A stretch of DNA of 64,000 bases from Roseivirga sp. GTDB lineage: Bacteria > Bacteroidota > Bacteroidia > Cytophagales > Cyclobacteriaceae. The notes beneath the pieces were generated by a model, which had not been told where the DNA came from, searched no databases, and was given only the letters and a program-made list of their open reading frames with translations. A program made the translations under genes and the position numbers. Below are positions 51,584 through 62,419 of the stretch, in pieces (the stretch's first letter is position 1; each line of letters begins with the position of its first letter). The DNA lies in NCBI GenBank assembly GCA_021404565.1, contig JAAWWF010000007.1, positions 248,001-312,000 on the forward strand, read 5' to 3'.

Positions 51584-52741
51584 ATGCTTGAAAATCAAAG
51601 TTACCTCTTCAACCTGCCGGAAGATACTACCTATCTGAACTGTGCTTATATGTCGCCCATGCTTAAGTCTGTGGCGCAAAAAGGAATTCACGCCATTTAT
51701 GGCAAAGAAGACCCTACCAGCATTAAGCCGGAAGACTTCTTTAACAATACAAGTCAGCTAAGGGAAGAGTTTGCCCGGCTCATAGAAGTGGCAAACCCAA
51801 ACCAGTGTGCCATCATTCCTTCTGTATCCTATGGAATGGCCACCGTAGCCAACAACCTCAAAGCAGGCAATAGAGATAACATTGTGGTGACCGATGAGCA
51901 GTTTCCGAGCAATGTGTACGCCTGGCATGCCATGGCCCAGGAAAGGGGCATTGAGGTAAAAGTAGTTACTCCTCCATTACATGAAGAGCGTGGCAAGCAC
52001 TGGAACCAAAGTATACTGGAGGCCATAAATGCTCAAACTAAAATGGTAGCTATAGGCCATGTACATTGGGCGGACGGAACGCGCTTTGACCTTAAAGCTA
52101 TTCGACAAAGAACCAGGGAGGTAGGCGCAATTCTGGTGATTGATGGCACCCAGTCTATTGGAGCATTGCCCTTCTCAGTAAGGGAATTCGAACCCGATGC
52201 CGTGATTGTTGCAGGTTACAAATGGCTAATGGGACCTTATTCTTCAGGGGTTGCCTATTATGGAGATTACTTTGCTGACGGCAAGCCTATAGAAAATAAC
52301 TGGATGAACCGCCTTAAAAGTGAGGAGTTTGCCAACCTGGTTAACTATCAAGACCAATATCAACCCGGCTCCATCCGCTATGAGGTGGGAGAAAGTGCCA
52401 ACTTCATTCTCACCCCTATGCTCACCGAAGCGATCAGGCAAATCAATGCCTGGGGGCCGGAAAATATTCAGGCGTACTGCAGTAACCTTACGGACAACTA
52501 CCTGCGCGAACTACAGGAAATGGGTTTTCAGGTAGAAACTCCTGAATATCGTGGCAATCACCTGTTTGGTATTCGCCTGCCGGAACACCTGCCTCTTGAG
52601 CCTATTAAGAATTACTTTGCAAGACAAAAGGTGTTCGTTTCGTATCGTGGCAATTCTATACGCGTGGCACCCCATGTATACAATACAGCGGTCGATATGG
52701 AGGCGCTAATGGCCGGATTCCATACAAAAGCCTTTGCCTGA
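51584..52741 (+). CDS. Class V aminotransferase (cysteine desulfurase-like PLP enzyme)
   Basis: This is a 385-residue PLP enzyme of the aminotransferase class V family. It shows YLNCAYMSP near residue 18, the cofactor-binding DGTQSIGALPFS (Asp about 187), and the Schiff-base lysine in VAGYKWLMGPYSSG (Lys about 212). The C-terminal active-site loop does not show the SufS/IscS cysteine, so it may be a kynureninase- or isopenicillin-epimerase-like member acting on another substrate. It is tightly linked to the upstream thioredoxin-like gene. Confidence 0.85.
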   Translation: MLENQSYLFNLPEDTTYLNCAYMSPMLKSVAQKGIHAIYGKEDPTSIKPEDFFNNTSQLREEFARLIEVANPNQCAIIPSVSYGMATVANNLKAGNRDNIVVTDEQFPSNVYAWHAMAQERGIEVKVVTPPLHEERGKHWNQSILEAINAQTKMVAIGHVHWADGTRFDLKAIRQRTREVGAILVIDGTQSIGALPFSVREFEPDAVIVAGYKWLMGPYSSGVAYYGDYFADGKPIENNWMNRLKSEEFANLVNYQDQYQPGSIRYEVGESANFILTPMLTEAIRQINAWGPENIQAYCSNLTDNYLRELQEMGFQVETPEYRGNHLFGIRLPEHLPLEPIKNYFARQKVFVSYRGNSIRVAPHVYNTAVDMEALMAGFHTKAFA

Positions 52742-52790
52742 CATAAGGCCTCTTCAGAGTTTTATATGTTTGTTTTGACCTATCAAAATT

Positions 52791-53237
52791 ATGGAGCACC
52801 CCATTCACACTGTAACCACTGCTGACTATCAGGAGATTATTGAACTATGGGAGGCATCGGTAAGAGCGACACATCACTTTTTGAATGAAGAATGGATCGC
52901 TGAACACAGACCCCTGATACTCAATCAATACCTGGATATGGTAGACCTGCGATGCATCAGGAACGGACAAAGCAAAATTCTGGGCTTTTCAGGTACTGCT
53001 GAAGGGAATGTTGAGATGCTTTTTGTGCACCCCGATAGTTTTGGCAAAGGGGTAGGAGGGGCGCTGATGAAAAATGCCATTGAATCACAGGGAGCGACTA
53101 AGGTGGATGTAAACGAAGACAACCCACAGGCCTGTGGCTTCTATAAGAGCCTTGGCTTTGAAGTAACTGATCGCTCTGCACTCGATGGGCAGGGGAACCC
53201 CTTCCCCATTTTGCATATGACTTTAAAAACACAATAA
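52791..53237 (+). CDS. GNAT family N-acetyltransferase
   Basis: This is a 148-residue GNAT protein, YjaB-like in its start (HTVTTADYQEIIELWEASVRATHHFL, in part). It has the acetyl-CoA-binding VHPDSFGKGVGGALM (about 82-96, motif A) and VNEDNPQACGFYKSLGFEV (motif B). The acceptor is unknown. It is followed one base after its stop by a DoxX-like gene. Confidence 0.88.
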   Translation: MEHPIHTVTTADYQEIIELWEASVRATHHFLNEEWIAEHRPLILNQYLDMVDLRCIRNGQSKILGFSGTAEGNVEMLFVHPDSFGKGVGGALMKNAIESQGATKVDVNEDNPQACGFYKSLGFEVTDRSALDGQGNPFPILHMTLKTQ

Positions 53238-53238
53238 C

Positions 53239-53673
53239 ATGACCAATTTGACCTCTAACCTTAATCGCACGGTAGGTGTGTTAATTATGCGCACTTTGCT
53301 CGGTATTATATTTCTGATGCAAGGATATGGAAAGGTATTTACCTGGGGCATGGAAGGTGTATATGGTAGTTTTCAACCCTACGAGGAAAAACTCCCTGTC
53401 TTTCTGGTCAAATTTGCGGCTTACTACACCTCATTCGCAGAACTGACAGGCGGCCTCCTTCTGGTCCTGGGTCTGTTTAGAAATTATACACTTTACGCCC
53501 TCGGGCTGGTATTGTTAATCGTATCCTTCGGACATGGCTTGAGTCAACCTATATGGGATCTCAGTCATGTTTTTCCCAGAGCTGTTTTGCTTATAGCCTT
53601 ATTGCTGATCCCCCAGGAATGGGACCGCTGGCACCTGGATGGGCTGATCCGGAAAAAGGGCTTTAAAGCCTGA
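53239..53673 (+). CDS. DoxX family membrane protein
   Basis: This is a 144-residue four-helix membrane protein of the DoxX/SURF4-like family. It has MRTLLGIIFLMQGYGKVF (about 17-34), KFAAYYTSFAELTGGLLLVLGLF (in part) and a C-terminal LLIPQEWDRWHLDGL. DoxX proteins are linked to oxidoreductase or thiosulfate metabolism in some species, but most have no defined role. It starts one base after the GNAT gene, so the two are coupled. Confidence 0.85.
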   Translation: MTNLTSNLNRTVGVLIMRTLLGIIFLMQGYGKVFTWGMEGVYGSFQPYEEKLPVFLVKFAAYYTSFAELTGGLLLVLGLFRNYTLYALGLVLLIVSFGHGLSQPIWDLSHVFPRAVLLIALLLIPQEWDRWHLDGLIRKKGFKA

Positions 53674-53797
53674 AGATTACCGTTGGATTAGCTCTTCCGA
53701 TAATATCAACAATATTCAGCCATGGATTTATACCTTTCTGCCTTAATCAGGGTCAGTTGTTACCTAAAGACTTACTTCCTGACTTAAAAACTGGAAT

Positions 53798-54175
53798 TCA
53801 ATCCGTAGCAGCGTTGGCCAATCCGGCAAGGGCTTTTCGTATGTTCCCGATCACTTCAGATCTTTCAGCCAACGCATAATCCTCAAGGTAGATTTGCGGA
53901 TCTTTATAATTGACATAAATACCGGAAGTTGTTTCAGTAATCAGAAACTTTAAGGGCAACTCAATACCCATTTTTTGATCAGCCTGCATCAGAAGGCTAC
54001 CTACTTTTGGGTTTCCAAAAATCACCAACGTAGTTGGTTCCAGGCTAAGACCTACTTTGTCTGCAGCGGCAGCATGGTCAATTACCGCAAATAAATTCAA
54101 CCCCTTCTCTTCAATAAGGGCTTTAAGCCTGATTACTGTTTCTGCTACTGTATACTTCGATTTTACTGCTATCAT
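53798..54175 (-). CDS. DUF302 domain protein
   Basis: This is a 125-residue soluble protein of the DUF302 family. It shows SKYTVAETVIRLKALIEEKGLNLFAVIDHAAAA near the N-terminus (in part) and LVIFGNPKVGSLLMQADQ in the middle, the two best-conserved segments. The fold is a small alpha/beta homodimer, sometimes fused to or beside redox proteins; function is unknown. It is a single gene, divergent from guaB. Confidence 0.88.
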   Translation of the reverse strand: MIAVKSKYTVAETVIRLKALIEEKGLNLFAVIDHAAAADKVGLSLEPTTLVIFGNPKVGSLLMQADQKMGIELPLKFLITETTSGIYVNYKDPQIYLEDYALAERSEVIGNIRKALAGLANAATD

Positions 54176-54364
54176 CCTGTTTGTTTGTACGAAAGCCAGT
54201 GCTGGCTAAATCCATAGATATGCTAACCTTGAGGCCATGATTGCCTGCTTACTTCATCAATCAAAGGGGAGTAGAATTAGTTTCCGGAATCACATAACAG
54301 CAGGTCGATCTGTCAGCTATACTACCTATGAAAAATAATTATTAGGCGGTCAGAAATTTTTTAA

Positions 54365-55888
<1,524 letters not shown>

Positions 55889-55910
55889 ACTGAAGATAAC
55901 CAATGTTATG

Positions 55911-55934
55911 AAGGCACCTCAGGGTGCCTTTTTT
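55911..55934 (+). terminator. Rho-independent terminator after guaB
   Basis: A perfect 8-bp stem AAGGCACC / GGTGCCTT with a TCAG loop runs directly into six T. Confidence 0.93.
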
Positions 55935-56008
55935 GTGGAATCTTGCGAACTCTTTTGCCTGTCAAACTTTTCGACCCAAAAGAGGCATCTTCAGACAAAA
56001 CTAAATCG

Positions 56009-57250
56009 ATGAAGAGAGTTCTATTTTTTTCCCTGGGCCTTTACATGGCCCTTCACAGCCTTAACGGATACCAGAAACAACCCATTGAAATTAAACTGAC
56101 AAAGAGGCCTGGAGATCAGGCATTCTTTGATGACTTTGCCCCTCAGGTCCTGGTGCCTGTAAAAGATCAGTACAACTCACCTCGCCTATCCATGAATCTC
56201 ATCATTCCCAAAAAAGAAAGACAAAAAGAAAATGGAGTGATAGAAGTACGTTTTATGGGAGGCACGCATCCGTCCGGACAGGTTTTGGTACTGGTAGCAG
56301 ATTACAAAAGTGACTCGCCCAGGTTTTACATAGATCAAAACCAAAATGGAGATTTCTCTGATGATGAGTCTCCCTTAACGTTCAATAATGGTGTAGTCAA
56401 CATTGACCTGAAAAATCATAAAAATCAAAGCGGTATTTATCGCGCCATGTTGAAACGCTTCCCTGCCCAAACCGAGCAGACCAGAACGCGCTGGAAAAAT
56501 AACGTGAGTAGAAAATACGGGGATACTCAACTTGCAGAACCAGATTATTGGCTCGCTCGCTATCATCGGAACATATTATCGGCCGATGTAAAAAAAGGAG
56601 ATCTGACATTTCAACTGGGCCTAAGGGACACCAACCTGAATGGTATCTACAATGATGAGAATGACCGGCTGATTGTGGGAGACTACGGTAGCGACCGTAT
56701 GTTTACTGACTTCAACAATGGCGCTTATCGTGTCGGAGACCGATCTCCCTTTGCGGTAGGTAACAAGGGCTTTGCCATTAAATCTATCTCTGCGGATGGA
56801 ACAAGCATAGAAATTGAGCCAATAGGTATTGATCAGGTGAAAAGTACTCTCAAAACGGGAGAGCCTCTGCCAGAACTTATGATTGAGTCTCTGGAAGGTA
56901 ATCCCGAAAAATTCTCTGACCTTATAGAAAAAGACAAATATACCTTTATCGACTTCTGGGGTATCTGGTGCAAGGGTTGCGTACAAGAGCTACCTCAAAT
57001 AGAAGCGATCTCTCAAGAGTATTCGGATAAATTAAAGGTGATCGGACTCCACTGCTCAACCGTGAGCAACGAACGACTAAAGAAATTTATCAATGCAAAA
57101 AAGCTCTCCTGGACGCAAAAAATAGCGCCCGATCAGGTGGTAGAGAAAATGCAGGTCTCGGGTTTTCCCTATGGCATCCTCCTGAAACCTGGCGGTACCA
57201 TAGTCGCTTTTAATATTCGCATAGAGGACGTGTCAAAATATTTGAGGTAG
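56009..57250 (+). CDS. TlpA-like thioredoxin with large N-terminal extracytoplasmic domain
   Basis: This is a 413-residue exported protein. A signal segment (about 4-20) is followed by a beta-rich N-terminal region of about 250 residues containing DQNQNGDFSDDE and DTNLNGIYNDENDRL (calcium-binding-like Asp/Asn loops). The C-terminal TlpA/AhpC-type thioredoxin domain (about 285-413) has active site WCKGC and the cis-Pro in SGFPYGI. Such fusions are frequent in Bacteroidota. The disulfide-reducing domain acts on periplasmic or surface clients; the partner of the N-terminal domain is unknown. Confidence 0.82.
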   Translation: MKRVLFFSLGLYMALHSLNGYQKQPIEIKLTKRPGDQAFFDDFAPQVLVPVKDQYNSPRLSMNLIIPKKERQKENGVIEVRFMGGTHPSGQVLVLVADYKSDSPRFYIDQNQNGDFSDDESPLTFNNGVVNIDLKNHKNQSGIYRAMLKRFPAQTEQTRTRWKNNVSRKYGDTQLAEPDYWLARYHRNILSADVKKGDLTFQLGLRDTNLNGIYNDENDRLIVGDYGSDRMFTDFNNGAYRVGDRSPFAVGNKGFAIKSISADGTSIEIEPIGIDQVKSTLKTGEPLPELMIESLEGNPEKFSDLIEKDKYTFIDFWGIWCKGCVQELPQIEAISQEYSDKLKVIGLHCSTVSNERLKKFINAKKLSWTQKIAPDQVVEKMQVSGFPYGILLKPGGTIVAFNIRIEDVSKYLR

Positions 57251-57410
57251 CATTTTTGGGAGTTCTCAACCGGCTTCACCCGTAATTATCAGGCTGGTTT
57301 ACTGACATATACCCGTTCTTAACATGATTCAGGTCATGGTTTGGGCTACTCCCTTTCGGTAATTTTCGTTGCAGGAAAATTCTTTTTTACGCACATCAAT
57401 TCACCGTATT

Positions 57411-59327
57411 ATGGGAGATCTCAACGTCAAACTAATCAAGACCAAAAAGGAGCAAAATGACTTCACGCGTTATCTGCTGGAAGATCTTCATGCTCTCGAA
57501 CGTATGCTGGAAGAGGACTGGTTCGAGAAAGGCCAGATGCATATTGGTGCGGAACAGGAAATTTGCCTGATAGACGAGCACTACAAGCCAGCTTGCAGGG
57601 CCGAAGAGGTTCTTGATAAGATTCAAAGCGATAACTACACCACAGAGTTGGCTAAGTTCAATGTGGAAGTAAATCTGTCACCTCAGCCCTTCAAGGGCAG
57701 CTGCTTCAGCGATATGGCTGCGGAGCTCGATTGGGAACTGGAAATGCTCCAAAAAGCGCTGAAAGGCACCAACCTGAGCTACCTGACTACAGGTATACTA
57801 CCTACACTGCGAAAGTTTGACCTGGGGGATGATCATATCACACCCCTCCCGAGATACTATGCACTGATGGATGCTATCAGCAGGATGAGGGGCCAGGCTC
57901 AGGAAATTCATATAAAGGGTTACGATGAGCTTAATGTAAAGCACGACTCTGCCATGCTGGAAGCCTGTAACACCAGCTTTCAGGTACATCTGCAAGTGAC
58001 TCCTGATGACTTTGTAGAGAAGTATAACCTGGCCCAATTCATTGCAGCCCCTACCCTGGCCATTAGTGCCAATAGCCCCATGCTTTTTGGCAAGCGACTG
58101 TGGCACGAAACCCGCATTGCCCTTTTTCAGCAAAGTATTGATACCCGCATTACCAGCGAACACCTGAGAGACCGAAGTCCCAGGGTGATGTTCGGCAATC
58201 AATGGGTGAAAGACTCTCTTCTTGATATTATCAAGGAAGATATCGTTCGTTTCAGGCCCATGCTTATGACAGAACATGAAGGCAATTATAGGGAGATGAT
58301 GGATAAAGAAATTACGCCACAATTGCGGGCATTGACTATTCACAACTCGACAGTGTATCGCTGGAACAGACCCTGCTATGGCATCAGCCCCAATGGCAGA
58401 CCCCACCTCAGAATCGAAAACCGTATACTCCCCTCTGGCCCTACTCCACTAGACGAAATGGCCAACACCGCCTTTTGGATAGGTACCATGAATGCGATTG
58501 GCGATCACTATCCCGGTATTGCCGATCGGCTTGACTTCAGCGAGGTGAAATCCAACTTTAACAATTGTGCCCAAACCGGGCTCAATACCAAAATCAGATG
58601 GTTTTCGAAAGACAAAATCAGTGTGGGTAAGATTATAAAAGAAGAGCTTATCCCCATCGCTCGCGAAGGTCTGGCCAAGAACAAAGTAGATACTGCCGAT
58701 ATCGACAAGTATCTGAGTGTGATTGAAGAAAGAAGTGAGGCAGGGCAAAACGGCTCCGTATGGGCCCTCCGCTCCTATGCCCAGCTGGCCAAAGACAGCA
58801 GCAAGGAAGAGATTGCCCTGGCCATTACTTCCTCCATGGTCAAAAATCAAAAAGCGGGATCACCTGTTCACCGCTGGGATCTGGCTTCGCTGCATGACAT
58901 TCTTAAATGGCACCCCTCTTCTATCCTGGTAGAAGAGTTTATGACCAAGGACCTCTTCACTGTTCATAAAGAAGACATTATTGAGCTCGTGGCCGATATC
59001 ATGGACTGGCAACATATCCGCTTTACTCCTGTTGAGGACAAGAAAGGGAAGCTTATCGGGCTCGTATCTATGCGCATGATAACCCGTCATTTGAACAAAA
59101 ACAGAGCGGAAACACCCGGCTCCACGACAGTTGAGGACTTAATGATCAAAAAACTCATCACTATCAGTCCTGAAAACACTATTTTTGATGCCATGAATTT
59201 GATGAGGGAGCACAAGGTGGGATGCTTGCCTGTCGTGAAGAAGCGAACACTGGTTGGTGTAGTCACGGAGGGTAATTTTCTCAATATCACAGCCACCCTT
59301 CTCAAGATTATCAATAAAAGCGGCTGA
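57411..59327 (+). CDS. GCS2-type carboxylate-amine ligase fused to CBS pair
   Basis: This 638-residue fusion has an N-terminal GCS2 (glutamate-cysteine ligase family 2) ATP-dependent ligase domain, about residues 35-420. Landmarks are GAEQEICLID, NVEVNLSPQP, the SCFSDMAAELD helix and LRIENRILPSGPTP. A helical linker leads to two C-terminal CBS motifs (about 515-575 and 580-638: VEEFMTKDLFTVHKED, then VEDLMIKKLITISPEN). CBS pairs usually sense adenine nucleotides, so ligase activity may be energy-regulated. The acceptor amine is unknown. The ATG at 57411 is used. The aspartoacylase-like gene follows after 7 bases. Confidence 0.82.
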   Translation: MGDLNVKLIKTKKEQNDFTRYLLEDLHALERMLEEDWFEKGQMHIGAEQEICLIDEHYKPACRAEEVLDKIQSDNYTTELAKFNVEVNLSPQPFKGSCFSDMAAELDWELEMLQKALKGTNLSYLTTGILPTLRKFDLGDDHITPLPRYYALMDAISRMRGQAQEIHIKGYDELNVKHDSAMLEACNTSFQVHLQVTPDDFVEKYNLAQFIAAPTLAISANSPMLFGKRLWHETRIALFQQSIDTRITSEHLRDRSPRVMFGNQWVKDSLLDIIKEDIVRFRPMLMTEHEGNYREMMDKEITPQLRALTIHNSTVYRWNRPCYGISPNGRPHLRIENRILPSGPTPLDEMANTAFWIGTMNAIGDHYPGIADRLDFSEVKSNFNNCAQTGLNTKIRWFSKDKISVGKIIKEELIPIAREGLAKNKVDTADIDKYLSVIEERSEAGQNGSVWALRSYAQLAKDSSKEEIALAITSSMVKNQKAGSPVHRWDLASLHDILKWHPSSILVEEFMTKDLFTVHKEDIIELVADIMDWQHIRFTPVEDKKGKLIGLVSMRMITRHLNKNRAETPGSTTVEDLMIKKLITISPENTIFDAMNLMREHKVGCLPVVKKRTLVGVVTEGNFLNITATLLKIINKSG

Positions 59328-59334
59328 GGCATTT

Positions 59335-60243
59335 ATGAGTGAGAGAATACTGGGGGATTTTGACAGCGGAGAGAAATCAAATCTGATGATACTGGTGGGG
59401 GCACTGCATGGCAATGAGCTGGCAGGCTACAAGGCTACCAACAATGTTTTTGATGAGCTAAGAAAGAACGAGACGAAAATCAACGGGCGGGTAGTTGGCA
59501 TTGCTGGTAATCTGCAAGCCATTGCTGCTAAAAAGCGATTTATCGATCACGATTTAAACCGCGCCTGGAAACCTGAGATCCTGGATCGCGTACTGGCTAC
59601 TCCCGAGGAAGAGCTGACTCACGAAGACCTGGAGTTGAAAATACTCCATGGCATTCTGGACGATCTCGGGACACAAGGTTATGAAAACACCTATCTCATT
59701 GACATGCACACTACTTCTGCAGACAATGGTATTTTCCTCGTCCACCCCGGCTACCCTGACCAGCAGTCGATAGCCCGAGAGCTGCGCCTGCCTACCGTCA
59801 TCAACCTTGATGTCTACCTGCCGGGTACCCTTCTGAAATTTATGAGGGGCTATGGATTTAACTCCTTTGCGTTTGAAGCAGGTCAGATAGGTTCTGAAAA
59901 GGCCATTGATATCCATACCTTCGGCATTTGGGAGCTACTTCACAAAACGGGCATTATAGATCAAAGTCGTGATTTGGGCCACCTGATTCACTATGAAGAG
60001 ATCCTGGCCTCGCTGCACAAGCCGCTGCCCGGTATTGTAAGGGTGCTCCACCGCCATGAGATCAAAGAGGGTGACTACTTCCACATGAAGCCAGGATATG
60101 AAAACTTTCAAACCGTAAGCGGTGGCGAATTGCTGGCCCAGGACAAATCAGGAGAGATTCACGCACCCATGGATGGCCTGATCTTTATGCCGCTCTATCA
60201 GAACGCAGGCAATGACGGTTTCTTTATTGTAGAGGAGTTGTAG
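59335..60243 (+). CDS. Succinylglutamate desuccinylase/aspartoacylase family hydrolase
   Basis: This is a 302-residue M14-like zinc hydrolase. It has the metal site GALHGNE (about 22-28), DHDLNRAW with substrate-binding Asn/Arg, DMHTTSADNG with the third ligand, and the catalytic Glu near FAFEAGQIG. Such enzymes cleave N-acyl amino acids. Pairing with a GCS2-type ligase suggests the two make and break one amide (ligase and matching hydrolase), or handle an N-acyl glutamate-like compound; this is inference. Confidence 0.85.
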   Translation: MSERILGDFDSGEKSNLMILVGALHGNELAGYKATNNVFDELRKNETKINGRVVGIAGNLQAIAAKKRFIDHDLNRAWKPEILDRVLATPEEELTHEDLELKILHGILDDLGTQGYENTYLIDMHTTSADNGIFLVHPGYPDQQSIARELRLPTVINLDVYLPGTLLKFMRGYGFNSFAFEAGQIGSEKAIDIHTFGIWELLHKTGIIDQSRDLGHLIHYEEILASLHKPLPGIVRVLHRHEIKEGDYFHMKPGYENFQTVSGGELLAQDKSGEIHAPMDGLIFMPLYQNAGNDGFFIVEEL

Positions 60244-60455
60244 ACCCCTCTCAATCTCCCCTGCAAGAGGAGAAGATGGTACACTTGTGCATTGCGGTTT
60301 CCGATCACAAAAGAATAATGATATGAAACGACAGAGCATTTTGTAATTCTGTATGGCCTCATCCTTCGAGAACCACTTTCCCCCTCAAAGGGGAACACAA
60401 GGGGGTATTCCAACCCTACTCCTCAACCGCGTGTCAAAGAGGAAAAGACACAATA

Positions 60456-60791
60456 ATGAAGAGAGTTTTGATAGGGATGTTGTTGCTAGCAACAGTTTGG
60501 GCATGTGAAGAAGCACAACCGGAAACGGAGGCTAATATGAGGGTAAACTACTACACCCAGGTTTGCCAGGGAATTTACGAGGGCAATTGCCTGCTGGTAC
60601 AGCAAGGTGCTCAGATTGGAAGTGATGAATGGGAGCTCTTTTATTACGAAAACGGTATCGAAGGCTTTGAGTATGAGGCAGGATATGTATATGACCTGAA
60701 GGTGGATGTGACCCACATTCCTAATCCTCCGCAGGATGGATCGAGCCTGGAATATAAGCTGATTGAAGTACTGAATAAAACGGCTCAGTAG
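60456..60791 (+). CDS. DUF4377 lipoprotein
   Basis: This is a 111-residue lipoprotein (lipobox VWAC, Cys 17). The DUF4377 pattern is clear: a Cys pair (QVCQGIYEGNCLLV), WELFYYENGIEGFEYEAGYVYDL (in part) and the closing PPQDGSSLEYKLIEVL. DUF4377 occurs in small periplasmic proteins, often fused to HslJ-like META domains; no enzymatic activity is known. The two cysteines probably form a disulfide. Confidence 0.85.
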   Translation: MKRVLIGMLLLATVWACEEAQPETEANMRVNYYTQVCQGIYEGNCLLVQQGAQIGSDEWELFYYENGIEGFEYEAGYVYDLKVDVTHIPNPPQDGSSLEYKLIEVLNKTAQ

Positions 60792-60801
60792 CGGCTGTTG
60801 A

Positions 60802-62316
60802 CTACCTTCCAGTCACCAAAGTAGAGTCAGAAGCGGCTCCAGGGTTTTCAAAAGCGGTCTTGTATTGATCGTAGCGATTGAGAATTTCGGCAACATAGTT
60901 AACCGGCTCATTGCCCCGGCAATAACCAAACTGAACTACCGGATCGTTGTAGAATTCCGGACGCGTTTTCTGCACCAGAAAATGAGCCACATTCTCCTGC
61001 CATAACTCCGGGTCTTTGCCGTATTTTCTGGCCAGTTTAACCGCATCGAGCACATGGCCCTGCCCCACATTGTAGGAGGCCAGCACAAACTTCAATCGTT
61101 CGGTTTCATCAGGTACCCGTTCTGTCCAAAAGTTCTCCAGCCAGGCCAGGTATTCCATGCCGGCAGTCATGTTCTCTTCGGGATTAAAAGCATTATCGAC
61201 CTTATACTGCTCAATCGATATATCGGTGAGCTGCATCAGGCCTTTAGCTCCTGCCCAGGACTCTGCCTCGGGATCAAACTTCGACTCCTGATAAACCAGC
61301 GAGGCCAGCAGCATCCAATCGAGATTGAGGGAAGCTGCTCCTTTCTTGATCAAATCATCATAGGGAGAAATCAGTACACCACCCACCGAGCTATAGACAC
61401 TATGAGCCCGCAGGTTCTGCGATTTACGGTTTTTAAAATAGCGATTGTAGATCACGTTAAAATCCGGGGAGGCCTTGATATTATCAAGCCAGTGATTGAC
61501 AGTATCTCTGAGCTGAGGTGCATTCTTGCGCATGGCCCAGGCAATCCGCTGTGGAAAGCTGATTGGGGTTTTGGCATCAATATTCGGGTAATAGGTAGCA
61601 TTGATCAACCCCACATCCTCATCCGCCACGGTATAGTCGATCTCGCCTCTGGCAACACGCTGGATCAGCTCCTCAGTATCGGTTTGGCCGGTTTGTTCAA
61701 GGATGATAATGTCACCGCCAATTTCTTCTGAAAGGTTTAGCAAACGGGCTGAATAAGAAGAGCCCTTACGGGAATAAACTTCCTTCCCTACCAGATCGAG
61801 CGTATTTCTGATCAATGCGTTTTCCAGCTCGTGTACTTTCAGGCTTCTCCAGTTATCTGGTTTGCGCTGGATCAGCACCTGCCTCACTTCAGTATGAGCA
61901 TCAGTAAAGGCAACCCGCTGTGCCCGCTCCTTTGTTACCGTCAGGTGATAGGCCATCAAATCCGCCTCACCGGCATTAAGCATATCAAAGGCCTGCTCCA
62001 GGTCAGCCGTCAGTTTGATCTTGAGCGATACCTCAAGGTCATCGGCCAGCCTCTTCAACAGATCATATTCATAGCCCATGGGTTGGCCACGGTAAATGAA
62101 GTAGCCGGTAGAACTGTTGTCCACTACCGCTATAAGGGAACCTCGTTTTCTGATCTCGTCAAAATCGAAAGTTATGGGCTCCTTTTTGTCTTCTTTCAGA
62201 ACTGTTTCGGTGGTATTACCAGGGGTATTATTACGACAGGAGGCTACCGTAAGCCCCAGAAAAGAGGCAATGAGAAGGAACTTAAAACTTGCGATATATG
62301 GGCTGACCCGTTTCAT
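60802..62316 (-). CDS. mltF: MltF-type lytic transglycosylase lipoprotein
   Basis: This 504-residue lipoprotein (lipobox VASC, Cys about 26) has two domains, as in MltF. The N-terminal periplasmic solute-binding-like domain (about 55-300) has RGSLIAVVDNSSTGYF and DVGLINATYYPN. The C-terminal SLT transglycosylase domain (about 325-470) has catalytic Glu in YQESKFDPEAESWAGAKGLMQL (in part), then a YNVGQGHV segment. MltF trims peptidoglycan and its first domain binds muropeptide-like ligands to control the enzyme. The start ATG at 62316 gives the lipoprotein signal. Confidence 0.9.
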   Translation of the reverse strand: MKRVSPYIASFKFLLIASFLGLTVASCRNNTPGNTTETVLKEDKKEPITFDFDEIRKRGSLIAVVDNSSTGYFIYRGQPMGYEYDLLKRLADDLEVSLKIKLTADLEQAFDMLNAGEADLMAYHLTVTKERAQRVAFTDAHTEVRQVLIQRKPDNWRSLKVHELENALIRNTLDLVGKEVYSRKGSSYSARLLNLSEEIGGDIIILEQTGQTDTEELIQRVARGEIDYTVADEDVGLINATYYPNIDAKTPISFPQRIAWAMRKNAPQLRDTVNHWLDNIKASPDFNVIYNRYFKNRKSQNLRAHSVYSSVGGVLISPYDDLIKKGAASLNLDWMLLASLVYQESKFDPEAESWAGAKGLMQLTDISIEQYKVDNAFNPEENMTAGMEYLAWLENFWTERVPDETERLKFVLASYNVGQGHVLDAVKLARKYGKDPELWQENVAHFLVQKTRPEFYNDPVVQFGYCRGNEPVNYVAEILNRYDQYKTAFENPGAASDSTLVTGR

Positions 62317-62419
62317 TATGGGACGCTGATTGAACAACACAATACCCAATATGTTCAAAAGCTTCCATAAAAAATAGTAGAAGGGACTCTTAGATCAAAA
62401 TAGTCCCAGGTCGATATGG

